64,000 bases of DNA from SZUA-309 sp965230005 (GTDB taxonomy: Bacteria > Pseudomonadota > Gammaproteobacteria > Pseudomonadales > Azotimanducaceae). Position numbers and translations under genes: made by a program. Of the stretch, positions 18,559 through 26,914 are shown piece after piece (position 1 is the stretch's first letter; every line of letters begins with the position of its first letter). The notes beneath the pieces are model-generated. The model did not search any database, was not told the DNA's origin, and worked only from the letters and a program-made list of their open reading frames with translations. The stretch is taken from contig OZ245934.1 of the NCBI GenBank assembly GCA_965230005.1, positions 3,286,001 through 3,350,000 of the forward strand. The letters run 5' to 3'.

Positions 18559-18595
18559 TTCGGGGCGGATTCACAGTTTATCCACAAGCCCCGAA
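18559..18595. promoter_or_regulatory. DnaA box inside an inverted repeat
   Basis: TTCGGGG (18559-18565) and CCCCGAA (18589-18595) form a perfect 7-bp dyad. The loop contains TTATCCACA (18578-18586), an exact match to the consensus DnaA box. It lies between the CoA-binding gene and the repeat lipoprotein gene. No second box was seen nearby, so this is not an origin. Confidence 0.45.
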
Positions 18596-18661
18596 CGGCT
18601 GCCTTTCCTAGCATTCCGTCACCCCCAGAAGTAACCGGACACAGATCCGGCTGTAGTACCC

Positions 18662-20998
18662 ATGTCCTCAGTGTTCCCCTGCCGCTCCCCCCGGAAGCCG
18701 GCCCGGCCGAGGTCCATTGCGACCTCGGTTGGGCTGGTACTTTTTTCGCTCCTCCTCGGCGCCTGCTCCGGCAGCGCCGGCACGACGTCAACGTCGACGG
18801 GTAATCGGATCCTGTCGGGCGTTGCCGGCAGTCCGTCGCTCAGCGACGCCACCGTCACCCTGCTTCTCGACGGTGGCCAGAGCACCGTCTCCGCCCGATC
18901 CGGAGACGCCGGCGCCTTTGCGCTCACGGTCAGTAAGTCGCTCGGCGTTCCCCTGCGTCTGCAGGTAGAGGGCGGCACCGACCTGCTCACGGGCCAGTCC
19001 AACGGGACCGTGCTTCAGGCCATGAGCTTCGATCGAAACGCCGACGCCGTGAGGGTGTCGCATCTGAGCACCCTGGCAGCCGCCATGGCCCGCTGCGCCG
19101 GCGAACCCACGGCCGGGTCCCTGGAACGCGCCTGGACGCAGATCGACGAGCGCTTCGATCTGAACCGTCCGGTGGTGCCTGCCAGTCCGACCACGCTGGA
19201 GCTCGCCGCGGAGCTGCGGGCGGATCTGCTCCTTGCCGAAAGCGCGCAGCGCGCGGCGACGGCCCTTGCCGCGAGTGCAGAACCTGCTTCCGTGAACGAC
19301 ATTCTCGAAGCCATCAGCTGCGACCTGGACGACGACGGCCGCCTGAACCTGAGCCCTGCCGGACAGGCGGCCCGCTGGATCAGCGTATACCGCGCCGCCG
19401 AAGCCGCGGTCACCGTAGAGTTCCTTGGCGCCAGTCCCCACATCAATGGCAGTCAGGCGGCGAGCCTCATCGACGACGTGCTCCGTAACCGTAGCGGCGA
19501 CCCCTCGGCTAAGCTGGCTTCGCTGGGTACCGGCACCCGTCTGCCTGCCCTGGCCACCAGAAACCTGACCCTGCTGCTCGGCACCGCACCTGACGATCTG
19601 ACTCTCAGGATACTCCTGGCGCTGGCCGTGGGCGGCTCCGAGCGGATCAACGACACCCTGACGAGCAGGACCCTGACCGATCTCTGGGCCCTGCCGGAGG
19701 CCGTTGCGCTCTTCGAAGATTCACGGCTTGCGGAGCTCAGCGAACGCGCTGCTGCTCAGACACAGGCCGCAGCGCCGCGCCTCGCCCTGAGCGCCGATGC
19801 GGCGGAAATCGAGCAGGGCGCAAACAGCACGCTGTCCTGGGCCTCGAGCAATGCCAGCCTGTGTCAGGCCAGCGACGGCTGGAACGGCCGTCGTGCGCTG
19901 ACCGGCGTCGAAACGGTGGGCCCTCTGAACGCGTCAGCCGCCTACAGCCTGACCTGCATCGGGCTCGGTGGTCTGGTGCAGACAAGTACGGCCGTGGCGG
20001 TCGTCGACCGGGCCGCGCGACCGGTGGTGAGCCTGTCGGCCGACAGTCCCCGCCTGACCGCGGGTCAGGGCACAACCATCCGCTGGACGAGCGTCAACGC
20101 AACGGCCTGCCGGGCCAGCGGAGCCTGGCAGGGTGCCCAACCCATCGTCGGCAGTCTCGCAACCGGTGCCCTCAGCAGCGCCCGCGACTACGAACTCGTC
20201 TGCACCGGTCCTGGTGGCAGCGATTCGGCAACGCTTCGCATCAGCGTCGATCCTGCACCGGTGCCCGCCCCCACCCTGTCTCTGTCCGCCAGCCCTCAGA
20301 ACCTGACCAGCGGCGCCAGCACGCGACTCAGCTGGAACGCGGCCAACGCCACGAACTGTCAGGCCAGCGGGGCCTGGTCCGGCAGTCGCGCCACGAGCGG
20401 CAGCGAAAACACGGGACCCTTAACCGCCAACGCCAGCTTCACGCTCAACTGCTCCGGTCCCGGTGGCAGCATCCGGCGCACGGTCAGTATTGCCGTGGAC
20501 AGTGCACCCGCGCCGCGGGTCTCCCTCGCTGCCGAGAGCGGCATCGTCAACAGCGGCAGCACCTTGCGTCTCAGCTGGGACGTGGACAACGCCACGAGCT
20601 GTCAGGCCAGCGGCGGCTGGTCCGGTAGCCGGGCCACCAGTGGCAGCGAAGTCGTGGGGCCTGTCACTGCGCAGACGACCTTCTCCTTGAGCTGCAGCGG
20701 CGCCGGCGGCAGTGCGCTCGACATGGTGGCCGTCCGGGTCAACGGCACGGCGACCTTGAACTGGCAGGCACCAACGGAAAACGTGGACGGCTCTCCCCTG
20801 ACCGACCTCGCCGGTTATCGCGTTTACTACGGCGAAGCGTCCCGCAACTACACGGAGATGCGGGACGTCGCCGATGCCGGCGCCACGAGCGTCAGGCTGA
20901 CGCTGCCCTCGGGTGATTACTACGTCGCCATGACCGCGCTCGATGCGGAAGGCAACGAGAGTGCCTATTCCAACGAGGTTCTGAAGCAGGTGCCCTGA
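18662..20998 (+). CDS. Large lipoprotein with four Ig-like repeats and a C-terminal Fn3-like domain
   Basis: A 778-residue protein with lipobox LLLGAC. Residues about 45-365 are a poorly conserved Ala-rich helical region. Residues about 370-694 hold four tandem repeats of roughly 80 residues, each with the pattern LSA...L.W...NA..C.ASG.W.G...G.E..GPL.....L.C.G.GG, i.e. one Cys pair per repeat, suggesting disulfide-bonded Ig-like folds. Residues 697-778 look like fibronectin type III (LAGYRVYYG ... YYVAMTALDAEGNES). It is probably a surface adhesin or carbohydrate-binding protein. Two hairpins follow its stop. Confidence 0.8.
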   Translation: MSSVFPCRSPRKPARPRSIATSVGLVLFSLLLGACSGSAGTTSTSTGNRILSGVAGSPSLSDATVTLLLDGGQSTVSARSGDAGAFALTVSKSLGVPLRLQVEGGTDLLTGQSNGTVLQAMSFDRNADAVRVSHLSTLAAAMARCAGEPTAGSLERAWTQIDERFDLNRPVVPASPTTLELAAELRADLLLAESAQRAATALAASAEPASVNDILEAISCDLDDDGRLNLSPAGQAARWISVYRAAEAAVTVEFLGASPHINGSQAASLIDDVLRNRSGDPSAKLASLGTGTRLPALATRNLTLLLGTAPDDLTLRILLALAVGGSERINDTLTSRTLTDLWALPEAVALFEDSRLAELSERAAAQTQAAAPRLALSADAAEIEQGANSTLSWASSNASLCQASDGWNGRRALTGVETVGPLNASAAYSLTCIGLGGLVQTSTAVAVVDRAARPVVSLSADSPRLTAGQGTTIRWTSVNATACRASGAWQGAQPIVGSLATGALSSARDYELVCTGPGGSDSATLRISVDPAPVPAPTLSLSASPQNLTSGASTRLSWNAANATNCQASGAWSGSRATSGSENTGPLTANASFTLNCSGPGGSIRRTVSIAVDSAPAPRVSLAAESGIVNSGSTLRLSWDVDNATSCQASGGWSGSRATSGSEVVGPVTAQTTFSLSCSGAGGSALDMVAVRVNGTATLNWQAPTENVDGSPLTDLAGYRVYYGEASRNYTEMRDVADAGATSVRLTLPSGDYYVAMTALDAEGNESAYSNEVLKQVP

Positions 20999-21000
20999 CG

Positions 21001-21076
21001 GTCTGCGGCAGCAGCGCCAGCGGTGCCGCCGCAGACGGGGAAAGCTCGAGAAAATCAGGGAAAAACCCTGGTTTTC
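21001..21076 (+). terminator. Tandem hairpin terminator after the repeat lipoprotein
   Basis: First hairpin: GTCTGCGGC (21001-21009) with GCCGCAGAC (21028-21036). Second: GAAAATCAGGG (21050-21060) with CCCTGGTTTTC (21066-21076), one G-T pair and an AAAAA loop, ending in a short T-run. They begin two bases after the stop codon. Confidence 0.65.
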
Positions 21077-21114
21077 ATGCATCGATCACGGCGCGCTGCT
21101 ATGCTGCGCGCGTC

Positions 21115-21726
21115 ATGGGATTGCAGTTCGGCGTGTCATACATGGGCGGCGACTACGAGTACGTACGCGTCCGCCGGTGGCCTTTCAGTATCGGTCGAAA
21201 CCCGACCAACGACCTGTGCCTGGCCAACTCTTCCCTCATCTCGCGCCGCCACGCGCGCGTCTATAAACAACCCGACGGCTACCGGCTCGTTGCCCAGGGC
21301 AGGAACCCCACTTTCCTGAACGGCGACCCCGTCATCCCGGACCAGCCGGTGCCGATCGGCCCCGGCGACCGCATCGAACTGCCCGACTACCTCCTCGAAG
21401 TCCGCGACAGTCGCGAACAGGTGCTGATCGACGCCACCGTCAACGTGGAAGTGGTCAGCAACAGCGTGATCATCGTCCGCCGGGTGGCCTCCGAGCTTGG
21501 CGTTCCCCGCTGGACCACCGCGGCGATCCACGAATGGCTGTCGGCAGTGTCCGGCCGCGAGCTATGGATTCGCCACGAGCACGTCGAGCTGTGCCTGCCT
21601 CATCGCATCGAGCTCGAGGCGCTGGAGCGGCGCCTCGAACTGTTCGACGAACTCATCGCGCATCTGGACCCGCGCGCTCTGGTCATCGATCTGCAGGATC
21701 CGGCCGCGTCTCCTCACCAGGACTGA
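21115..21726 (+). CDS. FHA-domain protein with unknown C-terminal domain
   Basis: A 203-residue protein. Residues about 20-95 are a forkhead-associated phosphothreonine-binding domain: FSIGRNPTNDL, SSLISRRHARVY and NPTFLNG carry the conserved Gly-Arg, Ser-Arg-x-His and Asn. The C-terminal 100 residues (about 103-203) have no recognisable domain. No Ser/Thr kinase gene is visible in the window. There is no ribosome site; TATGCT lies only nine bases before ATG, so the mRNA may be leaderless. Its last 44 bp overlap the convergent creD end. Confidence 0.8.
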   Translation: MGLQFGVSYMGGDYEYVRVRRWPFSIGRNPTNDLCLANSSLISRRHARVYKQPDGYRLVAQGRNPTFLNGDPVIPDQPVPIGPGDRIELPDYLLEVRDSREQVLIDATVNVEVVSNSVIIVRRVASELGVPRWTTAAIHEWLSAVSGRELWIRHEHVELCLPHRIELEALERRLELFDELIAHLDPRALVIDLQDPAASPHQD

Positions 21727-23023
21727 GCGTCGTCATCGACCGTGTGCTGAACATCAGCGCAAGCAACCCGAGGAGCAGGACGGTGGTCCCGGCGAGGAGC
21801 GCGAAGGCCTCGAGCTTGAGCAGCACGAAGAGCGTTCCGTAAAGCAGCGCCATGATCGTCAACACCGTGCCTGTCAGCACCTTCGAGGCGGTCATGGCCT
21901 GCACGTAAGCACCGATGGCGGCGCTGAGCAGCACCGTGGCGAGGCCGTAGGCCAGCGCAAAAGGCAGGTGTTCCGAGAGCGACAGCAGCGTCAGATAAAA
22001 CAGCACCAGCGCCGCACCCACGACCCCATACTGCACCGGGTGAAAGCGCAGTCCGAGGACGAGTTCGAAGCAGAGGAAAGTGAGGTAGGTGAGGCTGATG
22101 AAGAGAATGCCGTACTTGATGGCACGATCGACGGTCCGGTAGCTCGCAAAAGGTTGATAAAGCGCCACCGCCGCCTGGGCGCCGGATACACGCGAGGCCG
22201 CATCGGCACGCTGGAACCAGTGAGCGGGCAGTTCCCGGGCCAGCTCATGCAGGGCCCAGCGAGCCTCGAAGCCGTCGTCACTGAGCTCGTAGCTGTCCGG
22301 CAGGTAGTCGCCCTTGAAGCTCGGATGCGGCCAGCTCGCCGTCATCTGCACCGTCGAACTGCCGCCGAGCAGCGTGAAGGCCAGGGCTTCCGTTCCCTTG
22401 AGCTCCAGCTCCAGGGAAAACGGCAGGGGCGAGGAGAGATCAGCGTCGCGGACCGTCGCCCGCAAGCCATGCCCCAGCCAGCCGAGCCCGGTGCCGCCGG
22501 TGAGAGGAAACTGCCCCTCCCCAAGCTGCAGAGCGCCGACGCTGGAAAGGGACCGCGTCTCCGTCAATCCGAGCACGAAACCGGCGCCGCCGAGCGTCGC
22601 AACGGCATCCCGGCGGATAGCTTCCGGCAGGGCAGGGAAACGGCCGCTCAGGCGTATTCTGGCGCTGTAAACGGGCACCTCGTAGATGGCGCGACGACGC
22701 ACGCTGTGGGTCAGCTCGACGTCCATGGTCAGCGTTTCCGGCAACAGCACCCGGTGACCCCGGCGCAGCACGGTCTGCTGCTTCCCTTCCACGAGCTCGA
22801 CACCATCGCGCCGGGTTTCGGCAATGACGATGAAGGGACCGGAGAGTGTCTGTGCAAGGCCCCAGGATCTGGCAACACCGTCCTGCGTTTCCCGGTAGAA
22901 CGCCTGTCGCTCCGACGAGACATCTTCCACGAGCGCCAGCGGAATCAGCATCGCAAGGATCAGCAGACCGATGGTGGCAAAGCGCGCCGTGGTTTGTGAC
23001 AGAAAGCGTCTTTCTCCACTCAT
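21683..23023 (-). CDS. creD: CreD family inner membrane protein
   Basis: A 446-residue protein with the CreD plan: one N-terminal TM (about 12-31), a large periplasmic domain (about 35-300, with SWGLAQTLSGPFIVI and TMDVELTHSVRRRAIYEVPVYSA), and five or six C-terminal TMs. CreD is known for effects on colicin tolerance and beta-lactam response under CreBC-type control; its molecular role is unresolved. Here it is the last gene of an operon with a winged-helix regulator and a UppS-like synthase, linked to the latter by ATGA. Confidence 0.92.
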   Translation of the reverse strand: MSGERRFLSQTTARFATIGLLILAMLIPLALVEDVSSERQAFYRETQDGVARSWGLAQTLSGPFIVIAETRRDGVELVEGKQQTVLRRGHRVLLPETLTMDVELTHSVRRRAIYEVPVYSARIRLSGRFPALPEAIRRDAVATLGGAGFVLGLTETRSLSSVGALQLGEGQFPLTGGTGLGWLGHGLRATVRDADLSSPLPFSLELELKGTEALAFTLLGGSSTVQMTASWPHPSFKGDYLPDSYELSDDGFEARWALHELARELPAHWFQRADAASRVSGAQAAVALYQPFASYRTVDRAIKYGILFISLTYLTFLCFELVLGLRFHPVQYGVVGAALVLFYLTLLSLSEHLPFALAYGLATVLLSAAIGAYVQAMTASKVLTGTVLTIMALLYGTLFVLLKLEAFALLAGTTVLLLGLLALMFSTRSMTTLSPGEETRPDPADR

Positions 23024-23742
23024 CGGCCGAACCTCCGGCAGCGGCCCGCAAAGTCTGTGAGCGCTGCCTCCAGCCGGGCGCCATCAAAATCCGGCCAGTG
23101 ACAGTCAGAAAAGACGAACTCTGCGTGCGCACACTCCCAGAGCAGAAAGTCCGACAACCGCCGCTCGCCCCCGGTGCGAATGAGCAGATCGACGTCCGGA
23201 GCAGCACCCAGCCTTGCGCCGAAGGCAGCCGCATCCCCCTGGCGAGGAAACGCCCGGGCGGCATCCAGCAGCGCACGTCGACTCGAATAATCGAGCGCCA
23301 GCCGCAGGCGCCGGTGCCCGTCGCGGGTGCCTGCCTCCGTCGCTTCAATGGCAGCGAGCAGAGGGGCACCCAGCCGATCGCGTCGACCGATCACCTCCAC
23401 CGCGATGCCTTCCCGACGACAGACTTCCCCCGCGCGGTGCAGGTGCCGGCGGATGATGTCCAGCAGGGCCCCCAGCTCGCGGCGGCTCCGCCGCCAGTTC
23501 GCTTCGGCGAGGCCAAACAGCGTCAGCACCTTTATGGGCGTGTCTGCAATGGCCGGAAGCAGCGCTTCCAGAGTTCGTGCACCGGCCCGATGGCCGGTGC
23601 TGTCCGGCAGGCCCCGGCTTCTCGCCCAGCGCCGGTTGCCGTCCATGATGATGGCAACGTGCTGCGGAGTACTTTGTATTTCAAAGTTTATGGGCCTGCC
23701 TGTGTCGTGGCCGCTCACCACGGCCGGATCTGTTGCTTGCAT
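23020..23742 (-). CDS. UppS-like cis-prenyltransferase paralogue (atypical)
   Basis: A 240-residue protein with the undecaprenyl-diphosphate synthase layout: IIMDGNRRWARSRG (catalytic Asp34), RTGGERRLSDFLLW (189-202) and FSDCHWPDF (211-219). Two conserved places differ from housekeeping UppS: the usual FSSENW reads LAEANW (78-83), and the usual NYGGR reads DYSSR (151-155). It should still make a Z-polyprenyl diphosphate, but chain length or partner use may differ. ATG 23742 has GGAG upstream. Its codons 19-24 contain a copy of the candidate operator (23671-23687). It sits between the regulator and creD genes. Confidence 0.85.
   Translation of the reverse strand: MQATDPAVVSGHDTGRPINFEIQSTPQHVAIIMDGNRRWARSRGLPDSTGHRAGARTLEALLPAIADTPIKVLTLFGLAEANWRRSRRELGALLDIIRRHLHRAGEVCRREGIAVEVIGRRDRLGAPLLAAIEATEAGTRDGHRRLRLALDYSSRRALLDAARAFPRQGDAAAFGARLGAAPDVDLLIRTGGERRLSDFLLWECAHAEFVFSDCHWPDFDGARLEAALTDFAGRCRRFGR
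23671..23687. promoter_or_regulatory. Candidate operator copy 2 (intragenic, in the uppS-like gene)
   Basis: ACTTTG-TATTT-CAAAGT is a perfect 6-5-6 dyad, preceded by AGT so that AGTACTTTG is shared exactly with the copy at the operon head (24717-24725). Confidence 0.45.
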
Positions 23743-23751
23743 GAGAATCTC

Positions 23752-24138
23752 CTAGTCGGAAGTCGCTCGGATGAGGGCTTCCATATGCTTGAGGTAGCGC
23801 TCGAGGGCGGCCTTGCCTTGAGCGGTGATCTGATAGTCCGTGCGCGGCTGTCGATCCTCGAAGGTCTTGCGACAACGGACATAACCCGCATCTTCCAGCT
23901 TACGGGCATGGACGCTCAGATTGCCGTCGGTGGCGCCGAGCAGCCCTTTGAGTTCTTTGAAAGACAGCCGTTCGCTGACGGCGAGACTCGACAGAATTCC
24001 CAGCCGGACACGATCGTTCAGCAGCTTGTGAAAGTCACCGCCGGGATCGTCGGCGACAAAACCCGAGATCGCGTCCAGCGACTGCTGCTGACGCCTGCCC
24101 GCCGGGGCAGCTGCCTTTGCTTTGCCTTTAGCCGCCAT
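23752..24138 (-). CDS. Winged-helix DNA-binding regulator
   Basis: A 128-residue protein with an Ala/Lys-rich N-terminal tail and one winged helix-turn-helix (about residues 38-115: DRVRLGILSSL, FKELKGLLGATDGNLSVHARKLEDAGYV, then RTDYQITAQGK). This matches the small 'winged helix DNA-binding' family often found beside creD. It most likely regulates its own operon. It overlaps the upstream membrane-protein gene by 11 bp and lacks its own ribosome site, so it relies on coupling. Confidence 0.85.
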   Translation of the reverse strand: MAAKGKAKAAAPAGRRQQQSLDAISGFVADDPGGDFHKLLNDRVRLGILSSLAVSERLSFKELKGLLGATDGNLSVHARKLEDAGYVRCRKTFEDRQPRTDYQITAQGKAALERYLKHMEALIRATSD

Positions 24139-24706
24139 GATGGCGATACACCTGGTAGCCGAAATAGAGATGGAGACCGCCGAATCCCACCATGAGCAGC
24201 CCGTTCTGCCAGCCCGCAGGTGCCAGCTGTGCGGCGAGTCCGAGAACGATGAAAGCAGCGCCCATGCGAATTACCGGAGGCACCGCATAAGTGCCGGCAG
24301 CAAGCACACCGACGCCGTAAAGCAGCATCCAGAAAGACGGCAACAGCGCGCGTTCCGGCCCATCCCAGAGTGCGAGGGTAAGCAGCGCACCGACGGCCAG
24401 CGGCGGCAGCAGGCAGAGCAGGAAGCGCCGCCCGGGATCTGCCAGGAGCGTTGTTTCCGTCCGCCTGGCTTTCCAGAGTCCGCCACCGCTACCCAGCGCA
24501 CCGGCCAGCAGAGCGGCGCCCAGCCAGACCCGCAACCCCGCCGGGAGATTGTCCAGGCTCGCAGCATAGGCGCCTGCCCCGAGACCGATGCCGCCCATGG
24601 CCATGGTCGCCAGACCGGATACCGAAGATACTCGCTCCGCCCGGGCCATGGCATCGCGGATGAAACTCAGGTTCTCCGAGGCCCGCTCTTTGAGATCTAC
24701 TTGCAT
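24128..24706 (-). CDS. Membrane protein, first gene of the creD operon
   Basis: A 192-residue protein. After a charged helix (MQVDLKERASENLSFIRDAMARAERVSS) come about five or six hydrophobic segments. The family is uncharacterised but recurs upstream of this type of winged-helix gene, perhaps as a signal-receiving partner. The ATG at 24706 has no Shine-Dalgarno; it lies inside the palindrome CATGCGCGCATG (24704-24715), next to the candidate operator. Confidence 0.75.
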   Translation of the reverse strand: MQVDLKERASENLSFIRDAMARAERVSSVSGLATMAMGGIGLGAGAYAASLDNLPAGLRVWLGAALLAGALGSGGGLWKARRTETTLLADPGRRFLLCLLPPLAVGALLTLALWDGPERALLPSFWMLLYGVGVLAAGTYAVPPVIRMGAAFIVLGLAAQLAPAGWQNGLLMVGFGGLHLYFGYQVYRHHGG

Positions 24707-24719
24707 GCGCGCATGAAGT

Positions 24720-24736
24720 ACTTTGCGTTATGAAGT
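24720..24736. promoter_or_regulatory. Candidate operator copy 1 at the head of the creD operon
   Basis: ACTTTG-CGTTA-TGAAGT keeps the 6-5-6 arrangement with two mismatches in the right arm. It is preceded by AGT, as in the intragenic copy at 23671. It lies 13 bp upstream of the first start codon of the operon, where a repressor would block transcription or initiation. Confidence 0.45.
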
Positions 24737-24825
24737 TCCTTCAGCCTAACGCAGCGTCAACTTCACCGCAAGGCGCGATCCATTGAGCGCAGGGATTCTG
24801 TGAAGCCGTCGAGGTCTGCCTGAGC

Positions 24826-25763
24826 TCAGGTGAAACGATCCCGGTCGTGAGGTGCGGCGAAATCGAGCGCTGGTCCCCGGGGCAGGATCCCAAGACCGCG
24901 GGAGCCGTAGTAGATGCCCTTGATCGCCTGAAAGTCGACGGTTTCCGCCACCCCCGGCTGCTGATAGAGATCCCGGGCATAGGGCCAGAGTTGATCGTAG
25001 TCCGCCAGGCGCTGCCGGTTGCAGCGGAAGATGCCGTGGTAGGCGACATCGAATCGGACCAGCGTGGAGAAGAGCCGCCAGTCCGCTTCCGTGATTTCCG
25101 GCCCGCAGAGATAACGTTGCCCCTCGAGCCTGACATCGAGGGCGTCGAGCGTTGCAAACAGTGCGTCGAAGGCTTCGTCGTACGCTTCCTGGGAACGGGC
25201 AAAACCGCAGCGGTACACACCGTTGTTCACGTTGTCGTAGATCTCCGCGTTCAACGCATCGATCTCTGCCTGGTAAGGCTCACGGTAGTAGCGCACGGGC
25301 CTTACCCCGGGCAGCGCATCGAAGGCGGAATCGAACATTCGAATGATGTCCGCGGACTCATTGTTGACGATGGTTTCCGTCTCGAAGTCCCACAGCACGG
25401 GGACCGTACACCGGCCCGTGAAGGTCGGGTCGGCGGCCGTGTAAACGTCGTGCATGTGTCGGGCACCGAGGAGCGGCTCGGGGTCGTCACCGAAGGTCCA
25501 GCCTTCGGGCCCGGCCGCGGACCGGGTTTCGGAGAGGGAGACGATGCCGTCGAGGCCTTTGAGGGAACGGTAGAGGATCGTCCGGTAGGCCAGGGGCAAC
25601 CGGCATTCACGAACAGATGATAGCGACCTGCCTCGGCAGGGAACGCCCCGTCTTCCGCACCCAGCCAGTGCCGGTAGGGGCTCACCGGGCGCAGAAACTC
25701 GCCCTTCGATCCAGACCGAAGTGCGTCGTCAGAGGTCCATTGACCATCTACCAGCATTCCCAT
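24826..25763 (-). pseudogene. yqjG: Glutathionyl-hydroquinone reductase (Xi-class GST) broken by a -1 frameshift
   Basis: Two frames together encode one complete Xi-class glutathione transferase. The front part (ATG 25763, MLVDGQW ... YHLFVNAGCPW) contains the catalytic Cys of the CPW motif. The rest (AYRTILYRSLKGL ... to the stop at 24826) continues it in another frame. At about 25590 the sequence reads TGGCCTACC where TGGGCCTACC would restore CPW-AYRTI, i.e. one G is missing. Homologues reduce glutathionyl-hydroquinones. The start overlaps the PhyH 2 stop by one base (TGATG). The frameshift is either a true inactivation or a sequencing error. Confidence 0.88.
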
Positions 25764-26914
25764 CAACCCTGCTCCTTCTGTGTGTGTGCCGCCGCCTTCG
25801 CAGCGGTATCGCCCTGGGCTTCAGACGCCCTTTGCGCCAGCGCTTCCCGGTAGGGGCTCATGTCCATGCCGAAAACCCCGTGGCGGGCTTCCACCGCCGC
25901 GATGGTGTTCGGCGTCCAGTAAGCGGCGCCCGGCTGCGGGAAACCCAGCACCGCTCGCTGCTCGAGGCTCGCCTCGGCCAGCAGACGCTCAAAGAATTTG
26001 TTCTTCCGGTAAGCAGACCAGGACCAGCCCACATGGAGCGTGGAAATCCACTCACACTCGGCCCGGCGATAGGTGATGTTCTGCACGAGCCGGAGCGCAC
26101 CGGGGTTCATGGGAGTCCCCCGATGCCAGGTGTCGTGTCGGTAGAAGAGCACGTCTCCCGCTGCGTAGGCCGCACAACACTCCCGCGCATAGAGGCTCTG
26201 GCGCCAGGCCGCGAGCGCCGGCCGCTCGCGGGCGAAATAGGCTTCCGCCTGGGTCCGGTCGTTCACATAGTTGAGCTCGCCGATACCCGGAGTGTCGACG
26301 ATGGGCCAGCGATAGGCCGGATCGTCTTCTCCTTCACGGGGCACAAAGGCCGTGCCGCCGCCGGCAGCTTCGACCGCCGAGAGATAAACGATCATCTCCA
26401 CGGCTTCGGGTTGATCCCACTCCGCCGGATGGACGAGCGTGTGGTTCGGATAGTCCACGTGGATCCGCTGATCCATATTGTCGAGGGCACCCGCGGTTTT
26501 TTCCGCCCGACCATACTTCGGCCAGTGGTCCGACTGGCTGAGACGCAGGTTCGTGACCGGCGTATCGAGCAGTGTTGCTACCGCCGCCAGGAGTCGGGGG
26601 TGCAGGGTGAGGCGATTGAAAGCCTCGATGGTGCTCGGGAAATTCAGGGCGCTGCCGAAGTCGGCGACGTTCTGCGCGGCTTCCGACCCGGGCGCGGGAA
26701 ATCGTTCTGCGGCGGCGGCCACCAGGTCGGCGATGAGTTCCGCTTCGAAAAGACCACCCACCAGCGTTGCCCCGCGGTTCCGCCACTCGGCCACCTGCTC
26801 ATCGCTGAGCGCGCCATCGACAGCGGGCGTGGCCCGGATGTGACGATCGGTTCCGGCACTCGGCCGCTCCGCTGCCCCGCGCGCCGCCGGCTGGCTGCTG
26901 TCTTCCCCGTTCAT
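25763..26914 (-). CDS. PhyH-like Fe(II)/2-oxoglutarate oxygenase 2
   Basis: A 383-residue protein, longer than typical PhyH proteins. Ligands: H152-x-D154 in HVDYPNH, distal His264 in DTWHRG and Arg275 in LRLVQN. The region 280-383 includes an aromatic-rich segment (LHVGWSWSAYRKN) not seen in the other two copies. The substrate is unknown. ATG 26914 follows GGGAG. It is translationally coupled to the downstream GST-type gene, which suggests the two act on the same compound, for instance an aromatic or quinone. It is divergent from the epoxide-hydrolase-like gene. Confidence 0.82.
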   Translation of the reverse strand: MNGEDSSQPAARGAAERPSAGTDRHIRATPAVDGALSDEQVAEWRNRGATLVGGLFEAELIADLVAAAAERFPAPGSEAAQNVADFGSALNFPSTIEAFNRLTLHPRLLAAVATLLDTPVTNLRLSQSDHWPKYGRAEKTAGALDNMDQRIHVDYPNHTLVHPAEWDQPEAVEMIVYLSAVEAAGGGTAFVPREGEDDPAYRWPIVDTPGIGELNYVNDRTQAEAYFARERPALAAWRQSLYARECCAAYAAGDVLFYRHDTWHRGTPMNPGALRLVQNITYRRAECEWISTLHVGWSWSAYRKNKFFERLLAEASLEQRAVLGFPQPGAAYWTPNTIAAVEARHGVFGMDMSPYREALAQRASEAQGDTAAKAAAHTQKEQG

